Shown here: positions 1 to 10,992 of the stretch, piece by piece
Layout of the letters: each line of letters begins with the position of its first letter
How positions within the stretch are numbered: position 1 is the stretch's first letter
Origin: JAAZNO01 sp012798275
GTDB taxonomy: Bacteria > Chloroflexota > Anaerolineae > B4-G1 > SLSP01
NCBI GenBank assembly: GCA_035347995.1
Contig: DAOPQD010000016.1
Coordinates: forward strand, 1-49,662
Reading direction: 5' to 3'
DNA length: 49,662 bases
Translations under genes and position numbers: made by a program
The notes under the pieces: generated by a model
Told to the model about the DNA's origin: nothing
The model's database searches: none
What the model saw: only the letters and a program-made list of their open reading frames with translations

Positions 1-14
1 CAGCGCATAAACGA

Positions 15-49
15 GCATGCCAGCCCGATTGCTATCGAGGCTGGCATGC
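15..49 (-). terminator. rRNA operon terminator hairpin
   Basis: Perfect inverted repeat: an 11-bp arm at 15-25 (GCATGCCAGCC) and its complement at 39-49, with a 13-nt loop. On the minus strand it lies about 25 nt beyond the 3' end of 5S rRNA and is followed by TCGTTT. Position and strength fit the factor-independent terminator of the rRNA operon. Confidence 0.75.
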
Positions 50-75
50 TTCTGCAACTAACCAGAAGAGGTTTC

Positions 76-189
76 CTGGCAATGACCTACTCTCCCAGGG
101 GGCTGCCCCCCCAGTACCATCGGCGCTAACGGGCTTAACGGCTGGGTTCGAGATGGGACCAGGTGTGTCCCCGTCGCTCCTATCACCAG
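76..189 (-). rRNA. rrf: 5S ribosomal RNA
   Basis: On the minus strand the stretch reads as a typical bacterial 5S rRNA: CTGGTGATAGGAGCGACGGG at the 5' side, the internal CCCATCTCGAACCC block, and GGGAGAGTAGGTCATTGCCAG at the 3' side. The 5' and 3' ends pair to form helix I (CUGGUGAU with AUUGCCAG), which I used to set the ends at 189 and 76. It is the last gene of the rRNA operon, about 60 bp after 23S, and is followed by a strong hairpin terminator. Confidence 0.93.
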
Positions 190-240
190 AAAACCTCTCC
201 TCCACACAACTCCCAGGCTTACCCTGCCAAAAATCCAAAC

Positions 241-3241
<3,001 letters not shown>

Positions 3242-3282
3242 CTTTGAACTTCTCGCAGTTTTCTTTGCCTGTTCATTGTGTG

Positions 3283-3296
3283 TGTTAAGGTGCTCC
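3283..3296 (-). promoter_or_regulatory. boxA-like antitermination site in the 16S-23S spacer
   Basis: The minus strand reads GGAGCACCTTAACA, which resembles the bacterial boxA (TGCTCTTTAACA), the NusB/NusE loading site of rRNA antitermination complexes. An identical 14-mer lies in the 16S leader at 5168-5181. One copy ahead of 16S and one ahead of 23S is the classic arrangement. Confidence 0.65.
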
Positions 3297-3359
3297 CAGC
3301 GTCAACCGCTGGCCCCTGGCGTGGCCCCCGCCACCCCACGCGCCAACTGTCCACGCTTA

Positions 3360-3432
3360 TGGAGATGAGGGGATTCGAACCCCTGACCTCCTCCGTGCAA
3401 GGGAGGCGCTCTCCCGCCTGAGCTACATCCCC
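3360..3432 (-). tRNA. alaT: tRNA-Ala (UGC)
   Basis: The minus strand folds as a tRNA. The acceptor GGGGATG pairs with CATCTCC, the D arm contains GCTCAG, the anticodon loop is CTTGCAC with anticodon TGC, and the T loop is GGGGTTCGAATCCCC. The discriminator is A at 3360. The 3' CCA is not encoded (the next bases are TAA) and must be added after transcription. It lies between tRNA-Ile and 23S in the rRNA operon, the most common bacterial spacer arrangement. Confidence 0.95.
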
Positions 3433-3454
3433 CCTCTACCCCCTTAAAGTCCTG

Positions 3455-3528
3455 TGGGCCTGCGTGGACTCGAACCACGGACCCCACCCTTATCAGAGGT
3501 GTGCTCTTACCAACTGAGCTACAGGCCC
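3455..3528 (-). tRNA. ileT: tRNA-Ile (GAU)
   Basis: On the minus strand the acceptor GGGCCTG pairs with CAGGCCC. The D arm is GCTCAGTTGGTAAGAGC, the anticodon loop CTGATAA gives anticodon GAT, and the T arm is GTGGTTCGAGTCCAC. Discriminator A is at 3455, with no encoded CCA. It is the first tRNA of the 16S-23S spacer, 22 bp ahead of tRNA-Ala. Confidence 0.95.
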
Positions 3529-3530
3529 CC

Positions 3531-5174
<1,644 letters not shown>

Positions 5175-5288
5175 GTGCTCCGACAATAAAGCCGCTGCTC
5201 CCGCAGCGACTTCCGCAACTTGAGCCCCTGAGAACTCAGTCTTGCCTGTCCTTAGCCTACACCCGCTTCTTAATCCTGCGTACCTTAA

Positions 5289-5317
5289 AGTGTATCACGA
5301 CTTCCGCTTTTTGTCAA
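5289..5317 (-). promoter_or_regulatory. rRNA operon promoter P2 (sigma70-type)
   Basis: The minus strand has -35 TTGACA (5312-5317), a 17-nt spacer and -10 TACACT (5289-5294), preceded by TGA, which gives an extended -10. It lies about 190 bp upstream of 16S and 75 bp downstream of P1. Confidence 0.8.
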
Positions 5318-5369
5318 GCACCCCGCCGCCTACACTCCCCCCAGGGCTTTCCCTCCCCACGGCTCGCGG

Positions 5370-5397
5370 ATTCTACCATACCCTTCATTTCTGTCAA
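5370..5397 (-). promoter_or_regulatory. rRNA operon promoter P1 (sigma70-type)
   Basis: The minus strand has -35 TTGACA (5392-5397), a 16-nt spacer and -10 TAGAAT (5370-5375) preceded by TGG. With P2 it forms the tandem promoter pair typical of rRNA operons. The 5097-5483 gap otherwise holds only the 16S leader and the short upstream region of the next gene. Confidence 0.75.
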
Positions 5398-5483
5398 GCC
5401 CCCGCGACACTACCCACCACGGAACTTTGCTTCCGTAATTGACGTCTGGGAAATACCGTCGCTTCAACCAAAGGAGGACACAG

Positions 5484-7823
5484 ATGCGTAAACTGATAGG
5501 GATCTTTATCGCCGTGCTGCTTGCCGGATTGTTGCCATCGCCGCTCCTCGCGGATGGCATTATCATCATTGACCCGCCCCTCCCGCCACAGCCGGAACCG
5601 CTTCCCTGGCTGACCATTCGCTATCATCACGTTCAGGTGACCCTCGAGGATCAGGTGGCGGTCACGCGGGTGGATCAGGTGTTCCGCAATGACAACCGCT
5701 TCGACGTCGAGGGGACATATCTGTTCCCGCTGCCCCCCGGCGCAGTGGTGCAGCGCTTTGTAATGTGGGTAGATGGCGTTCCCATGGAAGCCAAAATCCT
5801 GCCCGCAGCCGAAGCCCGCACGATCTACGAAGAGTATGTCCGCCGTCAGCAGGACCCCGCGCTGCTCGAGTACGTAGGACGCGATGCCGTTCAGGCGCGT
5901 ATTTTCCCCATTCCGGCGGGAGCAGAACGCCGGATCGAGCTGGAATACACACAAGCCCTGGTGGCCGAGCATAGCCTGTTGCACTATCGCTATCCGCTGA
6001 ACACGGAGCGCTTTTCCGCCCAGCCGTTGGAACAACTCTACATCTCCGTGGAGATCCGCTCCCAGACGCCGCTGCGCGCGCTGTATTCCCCAAGCCATCA
6101 GGAACAGCTGCTCGTCCAACGCGAAGGCGACACTCACGCCACGGTGAGCTATGAGGCGCAACATGTGTATCCCGACCGCGACTTCGAGCTCTTCATCGGC
6201 CTGGGAGAGGACCCCATCGGCGCGAACCTGCTGACGTACCGTCAGGGGACGGAAGATGGCTTCTTCCTGCTGATGCTGACGCCGGCCTTTGACCTCGATG
6301 CCGCACAAATCCTGCCCAAGGATGTCCTGCTGGTGCTCGACACCTCCGGCTCGATGGAGGGCGAGAAACTGCAACAAGCTAAGGACGCGCTGAGCTATGT
6401 GTTGCGTCATCTGAACGCCGAGGATCGCTTCAACGTCATCGCGTTTAGCAGCGGGATGCGGAGCTACGCGCCTGCCCTGCGTCCGCCCGCGGAGGCCGAG
6501 GCTGCGATCCAATGGGTAGCCAACCTGGAGGCATTGGGCGGCACCAATATCTACCTGGCGCTTTCCGAAGCCCTGCGACAGGCCCAGGATGAACGTCCTA
6601 CGGTGCTGCTTTTCCTGACGGACGGCCTGCCAACGGAGGGCCTCACCGACGAAGGGGCGCTCCTCGCCGCCCTGCAGCAAGAGGCGCCCGCTGCGGTGCG
6701 TATCTTCCCCTTCGGCGTGGGCTATGACGTGAATACTGTGCTGCTGGAACAGCTGGCAGAGGCGCACAAGGGGCGCTCCACTTATGTGGGCCCTGACGAG
6801 CGTCTGGATGAAGTCTTCTCGACCTTCTACAGCCGGATTCAAAGCCCGGTGCTCACCGACATCAGCCTGGATTTTGGCGATGCGCGCGTCTACGAGCTCT
6901 ATCCGCAACCGCTGCCCGATCTGTTCTCCGGGACCCAACTGCTCGTCGCAGGGCGCTATGCCGGGAGCGGCCCCCAGCAGATCGCGCTCACCGGGCAAGT
7001 CGCCGGGCAGCAGCGGACGGCCACTTACAGCGTGACCTTCGCCGAAAGCGGCGGGCAGGATTTCATCCCCCGACTATGGGCAGCGCGGCGGATCGGGTAT
7101 TTGCTCACCCAGATTCGGCTGAACGGAGAACAGCAGGAATGGGTGGACGCCGTCGTGACGCTGAGCCTGCGCTACGGCATCATCACGCCCTATACCTCTT
7201 TTCTGGTAGACGAAAATGTCCTCACCACCGAAGGACGGCAGCAAGCCACAGAGGACTTGCTGGCGGCCTCGCCCGAGGAAGCTTATGGGGAGCAGGCGGT
7301 GGAAGATGCCAAAGTCCGCCTGGGATTGGGCGGCGCGGAAGCCCCGCCTCCCGCAGCAGTGGAAGTGCCGCAAGCCGAAAACGGTGCAGGCGAGACTGCC
7401 GCCACCACCGTCCGCTACGTGAACCACAAGACGTTTCTGTGTCGAGAGGGGGCCTGCACGGACACGGCATTCATCCCCGATCAGATGACGCCGTTGACCG
7501 TGCGTTTCGGCTCGGAGACCTACTGGCAGCTGGTGCGCGAGAGGCCCGCATGGAGCAGCTATCTGGCGTTGGGGACCGAGGTGACGTTTGTCGCTGAGGA
7601 TGGCACAGCCTATCGGGTACAGGCGGGGGATGACGTAATAGAAGACCCCTTGCCGCAAGGGCCATCCCCTACTTCGGCGTCCACACCTCTCCCCGTGCCG
7701 GACACCACGCCGACCCCGCTGCCCACCGCTATCGTGCGTCAGGCGCAGGAGCAGCAGCTCTGCGGAGGCGCCATCGTGCTGATGCTGCTGGTGCTGGGAG
7801 CGGCGGTGTTGTTGCGTCATTGA
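5484..7823 (+). CDS. VIT and von Willebrand factor A domain protein, secreted and membrane-anchored
   Basis: A 779-residue protein of the inter-alpha-trypsin-inhibitor heavy-chain-like family. I chose the ATG at 5484 over an upstream TTG because AGGAGG precedes it by 6 nt and a clean signal peptide follows (MRKLIGIFIAVLLAGLL, then LLADG). Residues about 30-150 form a VIT domain, with FPLPPGAVV, the QDPALLEYVGRD block and IFPIPAG. Residues about 275-450 form a VWA domain with an intact metal-ion adhesion site: DTSGS, GGTN and the LTDG Asp. A Pro/Thr-rich stalk and one C-terminal membrane helix ending in RH anchor it outside the cell. No partner gene adjoins. The ligand is unknown; adhesion or envelope protein binding is the family expectation. 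Confidence 0.9.
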   Translation: MRKLIGIFIAVLLAGLLPSPLLADGIIIIDPPLPPQPEPLPWLTIRYHHVQVTLEDQVAVTRVDQVFRNDNRFDVEGTYLFPLPPGAVVQRFVMWVDGVPMEAKILPAAEARTIYEEYVRRQQDPALLEYVGRDAVQARIFPIPAGAERRIELEYTQALVAEHSLLHYRYPLNTERFSAQPLEQLYISVEIRSQTPLRALYSPSHQEQLLVQREGDTHATVSYEAQHVYPDRDFELFIGLGEDPIGANLLTYRQGTEDGFFLLMLTPAFDLDAAQILPKDVLLVLDTSGSMEGEKLQQAKDALSYVLRHLNAEDRFNVIAFSSGMRSYAPALRPPAEAEAAIQWVANLEALGGTNIYLALSEALRQAQDERPTVLLFLTDGLPTEGLTDEGALLAALQQEAPAAVRIFPFGVGYDVNTVLLEQLAEAHKGRSTYVGPDERLDEVFSTFYSRIQSPVLTDISLDFGDARVYELYPQPLPDLFSGTQLLVAGRYAGSGPQQIALTGQVAGQQRTATYSVTFAESGGQDFIPRLWAARRIGYLLTQIRLNGEQQEWVDAVVTLSLRYGIITPYTSFLVDENVLTTEGRQQATEDLLAASPEEAYGEQAVEDAKVRLGLGGAEAPPPAAVEVPQAENGAGETAATTVRYVNHKTFLCREGACTDTAFIPDQMTPLTVRFGSETYWQLVRERPAWSSYLALGTEVTFVAEDGTAYRVQAGDDVIEDPLPQGPSPTSASTPLPVPDTTPTPLPTAIVRQAQEQQLCGGAIVLMLLVLGAAVLLRH

Positions 7824-7845
7824 GCGGCGCCATTTCACCAAATCG

Positions 7846-7854
7846 TGGTATACT
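7846..7854 (+). promoter_or_regulatory. Extended -10 promoter of the flavin transporter operon
   Basis: TGG followed by TATACT (7849-7854) is an extended -10 element. No convincing -35 sits at the right distance, as expected of some extended -10 promoters. It would start transcription near 7861, about 10 nt before the FMN aptamer. Confidence 0.65.
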
Positions 7855-7869
7855 ATTGGGCAAGGTTGA

Positions 7870-8022
7870 GAGAAATCCTTCGGGGCCAGGTGCGGTCGTA
7901 TAACCAATTCCTGACCGGCGGTATGGGGAAGATCCCCGAGCCCGCGAGCGATTTGCCAGGGCAATTCGCAGATCCGGTGTGAGGCCGGAGCCGACGGTAC
8001 AGTCCGGATGGGAGAAGGAACA
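7870..8022 (+). ncRNA. FMN riboswitch (RFN element)
   Basis: The conserved RFN blocks occur in order: ATCCTTCGGGGCCAGGTG at 7876-7893, CCTGACCGGCGGTATGG near 7910-7926, GAGCCCGCGAGC near 7937-7948, GATCCGGTGTGAGGCCGGAGCCGACGGTACAGTC near 7972-8003 (described in pieces), and GGATGGGAGAAGGA closing P1. In this class FMN binding normally turns expression off. The next gene is a permease, so the switch identifies the transporter as probably for riboflavin or a flavin precursor. The 5' block CCTTCGGGGC (7877-7886) can also pair with 8053-8062, the 5' arm of the terminator, giving a ready antiterminator. Confidence 0.95.
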
Positions 8023-8050
8023 AACGCAAGCCGTTTGACGCAAATCGCCC

Positions 8051-8085
8051 ATGCCCCGAAGGGAATCTTCGGGGCATGTTTTTTT
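8051..8085 (+). terminator. FMN-controlled intrinsic terminator
   Basis: An 11-bp perfect stem (8051-8061 ATGCCCCGAAG with 8067-8077 CTTCGGGGCAT) has a 5-nt loop and is followed by seven T (8079-8085). It is the expression platform of the FMN riboswitch and lies just before the permease start at 8099. A reading frame that starts inside it at 8051 is therefore not the real start. Confidence 0.92.
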
Positions 8086-8098
8086 GGAACGCAACCAC

Positions 8099-8896
8099 AT
8101 GAGAGGGCGTAGCAAGAACTCCAACGGCCGGCGAGGCTCCAATCCGTTGTTGTATTTGTGGTCGCTGGGCCTGGTATGGCTGCTCTGGCAGGGGGCGCTG
8201 CTGGCTTTGGAAGACAGCGCTCGTCGCTTCGTGTTGCCGACAGTGGGGGAAGTGGCGACGCGCTTGCTCAAGCTCCTGAACGACGGCAGCCTGCTGCATC
8301 ACACCGGGGTGACGGTGCTGGAGATGGGCCTGGGGCTGGCATTGGGGACCGGCGCAGCGCTGGTGTTGGGATACGCTGTGGCGCACAGCCGGTGGTTCGC
8401 GCATCTGCTCGAACCCATCATCGTGACCTCACAGGCCATGCCCATCGTGGCGCTGGCCCCTCTGCTGACGATCTGGTTCGGACCGGGGCTGGCCTCCAAG
8501 GTGCTGGTCTGCGCCCTGATCGTGTTCTTCCCCATTCTGGTGAACGTGAGCACGGGCCTGAGTCACATTGACCCGGGACTGCAAAATGTCTTTCGCCTGC
8601 TGGAAGCCACCCGCTGGCAGCGTTTTCGTCTGCTCGAAGTGCCAGCCGCGCTGCCCGCTTTCCTCACGGGATTGCGGGTCGGAGGGACGCTGGCAGCGAT
8701 GGGAGCCGTCGTCGGGGAATTCGTCGCCTCAAGCGAGGGACTGGGGTATCTGGTCAAGCAAGGACAAAATCTCTACGACACGTCGCTCATGTTCGTCGCC
8801 ATCCTCACGCTGACCCTTTTGGCGCTGGCAACGTATGGGACGCTGGGGCTGATCGAACGCAAGGCGCTGAAATGGCGGGCGGTGGGGAAGAAGTGA
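8099..8896 (+). CDS. ribX: ABC transporter permease, probable riboflavin importer (RibX-like)
   Basis: A 265-residue integral membrane permease of the binding-protein-dependent family (SsuC/ThiX-like). Several hydrophobic helices are visible (LYLWSLGLVWLLWQGALLAL at the start, VLVCALIVFFPILVNV mid-protein). The cytoplasmic EAA-type loop is EATRWQRFRLLEVPAALPAF, where the ATPase docks. I chose ATG 8099 because the in-frame ATG at 8051 lies in the terminator of the riboswitch. It is the first gene after an FMN riboswitch; RibXY transporters under RFN control are known from Chloroflexus, which gives the substrate call. A heptanucleotide array separates it from the binding protein gene. Confidence 0.88.
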   Translation: MRGRSKNSNGRRGSNPLLYLWSLGLVWLLWQGALLALEDSARRFVLPTVGEVATRLLKLLNDGSLLHHTGVTVLEMGLGLALGTGAALVLGYAVAHSRWFAHLLEPIIVTSQAMPIVALAPLLTIWFGPGLASKVLVCALIVFFPILVNVSTGLSHIDPGLQNVFRLLEATRWQRFRLLEVPAALPAFLTGLRVGGTLAAMGAVVGEFVASSEGLGYLVKQGQNLYDTSLMFVAILTLTLLALATYGTLGLIERKALKWRAVGKK

Positions 8897-8899
8897 GGG

Positions 8900-9074
8900 C
8901 TGGAAGCTGGTTGCTGGTTACTGGGGGCTGGAAGCTGGTTGCTGGTTACTGGTTGCTGGTAGCTGGGGGCTGGGGGCTGGTTGCTGGTTGCTGGTTGCTG
9001 GTTGCTGGTTACTGGGGGCTGGTTACTGGTTGCTGGTTACTGGTTGCTGGTAGCTGGGGGCTGGTCGCTGGGGC
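8900..9074 (+). repeat. Heptanucleotide tandem array, 25 units of CTGGNNN
   Basis: Twenty-five consecutive 7-bp units in perfect register, all beginning CTGG, with the last three bases varying (TTG, TTA, GGG, AAG, TAG, TCG, GGC). The array starts 4 bp after the permease stop and ends about 55 bp before the binding-protein gene, so it lies inside the transporter operon. The same family in inverse orientation forms the 48-unit array at 46730-47065. An open frame runs through it, but it encodes only a low-complexity Leu/Val/Ala/Gly/Trp string and is not taken as a gene. Confidence 0.95.
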
Positions 9075-9129
9075 AGGGGGCTGGCCCCATTACCCTTAGC
9101 AAGAAATTATCACTATCAACGGAGGTAAG

Positions 9130-10095
9130 ATGCGCAAATGGGGTTTGATGCTCAGTGTGCTGTGGGCCGTGAGCCTGGCAGGATGCGGCGGACGAGAAAC
9201 TGAACGCGAGGCCATCACGCTACCGATGGGCTATGTGGCCGATGTGCAGTTCAGTCCCATCTACATGGGGCTGGAGCGCGGTTATTTCCAGGAAGCCGGC
9301 TATGACATCACCCTCGACTACCGCTGGGAGACCGACGGCCTGCGCCTTGTCGCGGCGGGGACGCTGCCCTTTACCATCGCCTCGGGGGATCAGGTGATTC
9401 AGGCGCGCAGCCAGGGGTTGCCGGTTGTCGCTATCGCCTCGTGGTATCGTAAATTCCCCGTCGCCATCGTCTCGCTGGCAGACATTCCGCTCGACACGCC
9501 CGCCGACCTGCGCGGACTGCGCATCGGCACGCCGGAGACCTTTGGCGCCTCGTATATCGGGCTGCGCGCGCTGCTGACCGCCGGCGGCCTGACCGAGGAG
9601 GACATCGAGCTGCAAGTCATCGGTTACAGCCAGATCCCCGCCTTGCTGGCGAAAACCGTGGACGCCGTCGTCGTCTACGCCAATAACACGCCCAGCGTGC
9701 TGGAAGAAGAAGGCATCGCGTATCACATTCTCTACGTCGCCGATTACGCCGAACTGGTGTCCAACGTCCTCGTCACCAACGAGACGATGATCCAGGAACA
9801 CCCGGAGCGCGTCGCAGCATTTGTCAAGGCCTTCTTGCAGAGCCTGGAAGAGGTCCTGGAAGATCCCGACGCGGCTTTCGAGGTCTGCAAAAAATACGTC
9901 ACCGGGTTGGAAGAGAACGCCGCAGCGCAACGCGCGGTCCTGGAAACGACGCTGACTTACTGGCAAGCCCCTGACCTGGGCCATTTCACCCCCGAGGCAT
10001 GGGCGACGGCGCAGCAGGTGATGCTGGAGGCCGGGTTGATCACTCAGCCCGTGCCCGTGGAATCCCTCTTCACCCATCAATTCGTGCAGCCATGA
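9130..10095 (+). CDS. ribY: ABC transporter substrate-binding lipoprotein, probable riboflavin binding (RibY-like, NMT1/THI5 family)
   Basis: A 321-residue extracytoplasmic solute-binding protein. The N-terminus is a lipoprotein signal with lipobox LAGC, lipidated Cys19. The body has the NMT1/THI5-type fold signature: PMGYVADVQFSPIYMGLERG near the start, then a conserved GLRLVAAGTLPFTIASGDQ stretch. A strong ribosome site, GGAGGTAAG, precedes ATG 9130. The protein captures the substrate outside the membrane for the permease at 8099. Without the FMN riboswitch it could be called a thiamine-pyrimidine or nitrate/taurine binder; the riboswitch makes riboflavin the better call. Confidence 0.87.
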   Translation: MRKWGLMLSVLWAVSLAGCGGRETEREAITLPMGYVADVQFSPIYMGLERGYFQEAGYDITLDYRWETDGLRLVAAGTLPFTIASGDQVIQARSQGLPVVAIASWYRKFPVAIVSLADIPLDTPADLRGLRIGTPETFGASYIGLRALLTAGGLTEEDIELQVIGYSQIPALLAKTVDAVVVYANNTPSVLEEEGIAYHILYVADYAELVSNVLVTNETMIQEHPERVAAFVKAFLQSLEEVLEDPDAAFEVCKKYVTGLEENAAAQRAVLETTLTYWQAPDLGHFTPEAWATAQQVMLEAGLITQPVPVESLFTHQFVQP

Positions 10096-10152
10096 GCCAC
10101 AAACCCTGCCGTCCCGCGCGGTGCGATGTCAGGGCCGCTCAGGTGGAACGCT

Positions 10153-10992
10153 ATGGCATCGCGTTCTGATGTCCTGCTGGAAATTCGCCAGCTCTACACG
10201 GCCTTCGTCGAGCCGGAAGGCACGCTCGAAGCGCTGGAAGAGGTGAGCTTCGACGTCTTTCAGGGTGAGTTTGTCTGCCTCATCGGGCCTTCGGGTTGCG
10301 GCAAATCTACCCTGCTGCGGACGCTTGCCGGACTGCTGCCGCCATCCCAGGGGGAAGTGCGCCTGCGCGGCGTCCCCGTCAGCGGCCCTACCCGCGCGGT
10401 AGGACTGGTCTTCCAACAGCCGACCCTCTTGCCCTGGCGTACCGTCGCCGGGAATGTCGGATTGCCGCTGGAATTGCAAGGGCAATCCCCCGAGGAGCGC
10501 CGCCGACGGGTGGCCGAGTTGCTCGACATGGTGGGGCTTACCGGCTTTGGGGATACCTATCCACAGCTGCTCTCCGGCGGGATGGCCCAGCGGGCTGCCA
10601 TTGCGCGCGCTCTGGCGCAAGACCCCGAAGTGCTGCTGCTGGATGAGCCGTTCGGCTCATTGGATGCGCTCACGCGCGAACGGATGGCGGCGGCGCTGCT
10701 GGAGCTCTGGCAGCATTTGCAGCGCACGGTCGTCATGGTGACCCACAGCGTCGAAGAGGCGACGCTCCTGGCGGATCGCGTGGTGGTGCTCAGCCCCCGG
10801 CCGGGGCAGATCATGGACATCATCACGGTGAGCTTGCCCCGTCCCCGCGATCCAGCCCTGCTGCTCGACGCGCGGTTCCAGAGCGTGGTCCGGGAGCTGC
10901 GCCAGGCCCTGCAAGACGGAGAAAAGTACGGCGCTGCCAGGAACTTGTCGGTCAAACCCCCGGCAATGGCCGGGACGCTCAGTCCCAGGTAA
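10153..10992 (+). CDS. ABC transporter ATP-binding protein of the flavin importer
   Basis: A 279-residue ATPase of the nitrate/sulfonate/thiamine-precursor class. Walker A is GPSGCGKST (45-53), the Q-loop lies in VFQQPTLLPW, the signature is LSGGMAQR, Walker B is VLLLDEPF and the H-loop is VMVTHS. I prefer ATG 10153, preceded by CAGGTGG, to ATG 10126, which has no ribosome site. It follows the binding protein by 57 bp and completes the permease, binding protein and ATPase set. The original RibXY description lacks a dedicated ATPase in many genomes, so its presence here is worth noting. Its 3' end overlaps the convergent alpha-galactosidase gene by 14 bp. Confidence 0.92.
   Translation: MASRSDVLLEIRQLYTAFVEPEGTLEALEEVSFDVFQGEFVCLIGPSGCGKSTLLRTLAGLLPPSQGEVRLRGVPVSGPTRAVGLVFQQPTLLPWRTVAGNVGLPLELQGQSPEERRRRVAELLDMVGLTGFGDTYPQLLSGGMAQRAAIARALAQDPEVLLLDEPFGSLDALTRERMAAALLELWQHLQRTVVMVTHSVEEATLLADRVVVLSPRPGQIMDIITVSLPRPRDPALLLDARFQSVVRELRQALQDGEKYGAARNLSVKPPAMAGTLSPR

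Noticed and set aside
8051..8098. A 16-residue N-terminal extension of the permease
   Set aside because: It would start inside the riboswitch terminator hairpin; ATG 8099 after the T-run is the workable start.
8872..9099. A 75-codon frame after the permease gene
   Set aside because: It is the translation of the CTGGNNN heptamer array; no independent start signal.
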